DNA of 5,982 bases from Desulfobacterales bacterium (lineage in GTDB: Bacteria > Desulfobacterota > Desulfobacteria > Desulfobacterales > C00003106), in assembly GCA_030594505.1 (NCBI GenBank), contig JAUVFC010000112.1, positions 1 to 5,982 of the forward strand, in the 5' to 3' direction. Of the stretch, positions 3,559 through 5,982 are shown one piece after another. Each line of letters begins with the position of its first letter. The first letter of the stretch is position 1. The notes under the pieces were generated by a model. It was not told where the DNA came from and did not search any database. It saw only the letters and a list, made by a program, of their open reading frames with translations. The translations under genes and the position numbers were made by a program.

Positions 3559-5982
3559 TAGTGCCCCACCCCCTGAGACATTTACAAGACCACTAATCCC
3601 CCTCCTTTTATGCTACATGTCCGGCTTAACAATCGGCCTTTATCTCCCCGGATTCAGTTACGTAGGATATCTGCTTGCCGCATTATTCTTCGGGCATCTC
3701 TATTTTCTGTGGAAAAAGACGCCACTGCGACTCTTGCCTCTCCTTCTTTTTGTTGGTTTGGGTTATTTGGCCATACAGCCGTGGGTCGCGCCGTCTTTTC
3801 CTTCCAATCACATCTCACACTACGTTAACAACCGGCCATGGCACATAAAAGGGGCCATTGTTGAGGCTCCCAGGATATCGGATGGGAGAACCAGCCTTGT
3901 AGTCGAGGTAAAAACCCTTTCCCGCGCCGGACTCCACCACCGCATATGCGGCCGTCTCCGGCTGACTGTCCGCGGGGTCGTTTCAGATGTTTACCGTGGC
4001 GATACTGTCGCATTTTTTGCAAGACTCAAAACTCCCCGTAATTTCAACAACCCGAACGGTTTCAATTATAAGCGATACCTGGCCTTCCGTGGGATCTGGG
4101 TAACATCTTATCTGAATGACCCGAGCTTTTTTGTCCGGATCAGGGAAAAAGGAACCCCTGTTGTTCTGAAGATGTTGCAAAGCGTCAGAAAGGCAGGGTC
4201 AGAGCTTATTGCAACAGCAACAAAAAATGAAAGCGCACAGGGGATCTTAAAGGCCCTTATCCTTGGTGATCGCAGCGGGATTTCTTCTGATCTCCGAGAA
4301 GTTTTCAACCGGTCCGGCCTGGGGCATCTACTTGCCATATCCGGTCTTCACATCGGAATGGTCGCTGCTTTCTTCTTTTATCTGTTTCGTATCCTCCTGA
4401 GCCGATCCGAGCGTCTGCTTCTTGCCGGCACGGTCAGCAAGTGGGCAGCGGGCCTGACAATTCTTCCCGTCTTATTCTACGGCCTTTTAGTGGGAATGTC
4501 TCCGTCCACCCAGCGAGCCGTAATAATGGCGCTGGTCTTCCTGATCGCGATTATCCTCGAAAAGGAACACCATCCGATCAACACCCTGGCCGTGGCCGCC
4601 TTTATTATACTGATAGCTGCCCCCACCTCCCTCTTTGACATATCGTTTCAGCTATCCTTTATTGCCGTATTTTCTATTCTGTGCGGGTTGCGCTCCCTCC
4701 CGTGGAAAGCAGCGCCATCTGATTCCAGGTCCTCTCTGCTTTTGAAAAAACTGGGGACCTTTGTGGCAGTCTCTTTTTTTGCCATCATAGGCACCCTCCC
4801 ATTGGTTCTTTATTACTTTAATCAGGTCTCCCTTATAGGACTACTGTCAAATTGCATCGCGGTGCCGATAGTAGGTCTTCTGGTCCTTCCGCTCAGCATG
4901 CTGGCAATGCTGGTCCTGCCGGCAAGTTTTTACCTGGCTGTCTGGATTATGAAGAGCAGTGGAATGTTGGTATCGATACTCCTCGGGGCGGTATCCTTCT
5001 TTTCGAGCTGGTCGTTCGCAGCGATAAAAACCGTCACGCCAACCCTGTTTGAAATAGGACTTTTTTATGCTCTGGCCGTCACTCTATTAAACTTAAAAAG
5101 AAAACATTTACGCACCATAGCGATCCCTTTGCTCCTGGCGCTGATCTCAGCAGATGCGCTTTATTGGATGGGCGAACGGTTCTGGCACAAAGACTTTCGG
5201 GTGACCGCAATTGACGTGGGACAGGGTAACGCGGCCCTTTTGGAGCTGCCAAAGGGGACATGCATCCTGATTGACGGCGGAGGATTCTTTGACAACAGCT
5301 TTGACGTGGGCCGATTCGTGGTGGCCCCCTTTTTGTGGCAGAAAAAGATCGCGACAATCGACTATATCGTTCTGTCTCACCCCCAGGCAGATCACTTAAA
5401 CGGGCTCTTATACATCGCCCGCAATTTTAATGTACGTGAGTTATGGTCTAATGGTGAACCCGGCCGCACGGAATCATACAGAACCTTCATTGATATCCTG
5501 TCGGAAGAGAATATCCCCATGATCCGGCTGAACATGGATTCAAAACCAAGAATCATCAACGGAGTCCACCTGAATGTACTTCATCCACCCGCTGATTTTC
5601 TGGGCCACGCCGGCCGCAACCCGTCGCCCGACCCCAACAACAATTCTTTAGTGGTAAAAGCCGTCTTTGGTGAAACAGCATTCCTTTTTCCGGGAGATAT
5701 AGAGGCCGCGTCCGAAAGGAAACTGACCTCCCGGGCCGGAGCTGAATTGAAAAGCAGCATATTGTTAGCCCCCCACCACGGCAGCCGCACCTCCAGCACC
5801 CCGGTCTTTTTGGATCGTGTCCAACCCGATATTGTTATCTTTTCATCAAGATCGAGCAGCCGTTTCAGACACCCCCATGCGGAAGTCTTAAAGCGATACA
5901 AGAAACGGAATTGTAAGACATTTCGGACAGACCGGGATGGCGCGATTATGATTGCGACCGATGGGAAAGAGGTAAGGATAGA
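3545..5982 (+). CDS. comEC: ComEC/Rec2 DNA-uptake channel, C-terminal end cut by window
   Basis: Inner-membrane channel carrying single-stranded DNA into the cell during natural transformation. 812 codons are open to the window end; relatives are about 700-850 aa, so little is missing. Domains: two or three N-terminal membrane helices (about 17-78); a soluble DUF4131/OB-like region (about 95-195) with RLKTPRNFNNPNGFNYKRYL; the Competence membrane domain (about 230-510) with GHLLAISGLHIGM (260-272), SPSTQRAVIM and DISFQLSFIAVFSI; and a metallo-beta-lactamase-like domain (about 553-812) with DVGQGN (557-562), SHPQADH (611-617), FPGDIE (715-720), APHHGS (742-747), HPHAE (776-780) and TDRDGAI. 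GTG at 3545 is the preferred start; TTG at 3539, with GGAG 6 nt upstream, is an alternative. The first ATG (3617) would remove part of the first helix. The GTG start overlaps murA by 14 bp, implying translational coupling. Gln614 occupies a usual metal-ligand position. Confidence 0.95.
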   Translation, partial: MSRPDSAPPPETFTRPLIPLLLCYMSGLTIGLYLPGFSYVGYLLAALFFGHLYFLWKKTPLRLLPLLLFVGLGYLAIQPWVAPSFPSNHISHYVNNRPWHIKGAIVEAPRISDGRTSLVVEVKTLSRAGLHHRICGRLRLTVRGVVSDVYRGDTVAFFARLKTPRNFNNPNGFNYKRYLAFRGIWVTSYLNDPSFFVRIREKGTPVVLKMLQSVRKAGSELIATATKNESAQGILKALILGDRSGISSDLREVFNRSGLGHLLAISGLHIGMVAAFFFYLFRILLSRSERLLLAGTVSKWAAGLTILPVLFYGLLVGMSPSTQRAVIMALVFLIAIILEKEHHPINTLAVAAFIILIAAPTSLFDISFQLSFIAVFSILCGLRSLPWKAAPSDSRSSLLLKKLGTFVAVSFFAIIGTLPLVLYYFNQVSLIGLLSNCIAVPIVGLLVLPLSMLAMLVLPASFYLAVWIMKSSGMLVSILLGAVSFFSSWSFAAIKTVTPTLFEIGLFYALAVTLLNLKRKHLRTIAIPLLLALISADALYWMGERFWHKDFRVTAIDVGQGNAALLELPKGTCILIDGGGFFDNSFDVGRFVVAPFLWQKKIATIDYIVLSHPQADHLNGLLYIARNFNVRELWSNGEPGRTESYRTFIDILSEENIPMIRLNMDSKPRIINGVHLNVLHPPADFLGHAGRNPSPDPNNNSLVVKAVFGETAFLFPGDIEAASERKLTSRAGAELKSSILLAPHHGSRTSSTPVFLDRVQPDIVIFSSRSSSRFRHPHAEVLKRYKKRNCKTFRTDRDGAIMIATDGKEVRI

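Noticed and set aside
3610..3828. Open frame of 72 codons after murA
   Set aside because: It is an out-of-frame shadow of the comEC N-terminal membrane region; the comEC frame is continuous here and matches the family.

Overview
The window is chromosomal housekeeping DNA of a Gram-negative-type bacterium. Moderate GC content, the gene set and the 7-nt intergenic repeats suggest a Desulfobacterota-like (deltaproteobacterial) or similar environmental lineage. That placement is an impression from the sequence, not a database result.

Layout: (1) 1-815, minus strand: tyrS, tyrosyl-tRNA synthetase, cut at its 3' end by the window edge and beginning at a TTG codon behind a strong Shine-Dalgarno. 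(2) 816-1199: a divergent intergenic region. It holds two back-to-back arrays of perfect or near-perfect heptanucleotides (837-899 and 902-936), a good sigma70-like promoter for tyrS (940-967, minus), a good sigma70-like promoter for the rightward genes (about 1034-1062, plus), and a nested inverted-repeat element (1087-1185) that would lie in the leader of the rightward transcript. (3) 1200-2170, plus: rdgB (XTP/dITP diphosphatase) and acyP (acylphosphatase), 29 bp apart, probably one transcript. (4) 2171-2304: a spacer with a third heptad-based repeat that folds back into a 20-bp perfect stem, and then a 17-bp palindrome just before murA. (5) 2305-3558, plus: murA, the first committed enzyme of peptidoglycan synthesis. 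(6) 3545-5982, plus: comEC/rec2, the DNA-uptake channel, overlapping the murA 3' end and running off the window with only its C-terminal tip missing.

Functionally, tyrS (translation), rdgB (nucleotide-pool sanitation) and acyP (acyl-phosphate hydrolysis) are housekeeping functions. murA supplies cell-wall precursor. comEC is a competence protein translationally linked to murA by overlap. I see no mobile element, CRISPR array, RNA gene or obvious accessory system.

The protein genes are ordinary. The unexplained structure is all intergenic: three period-7 repeats of unrelated unit sequence, a possible three-helix leader ahead of rdgB, and an operator-like palindrome ahead of murA.
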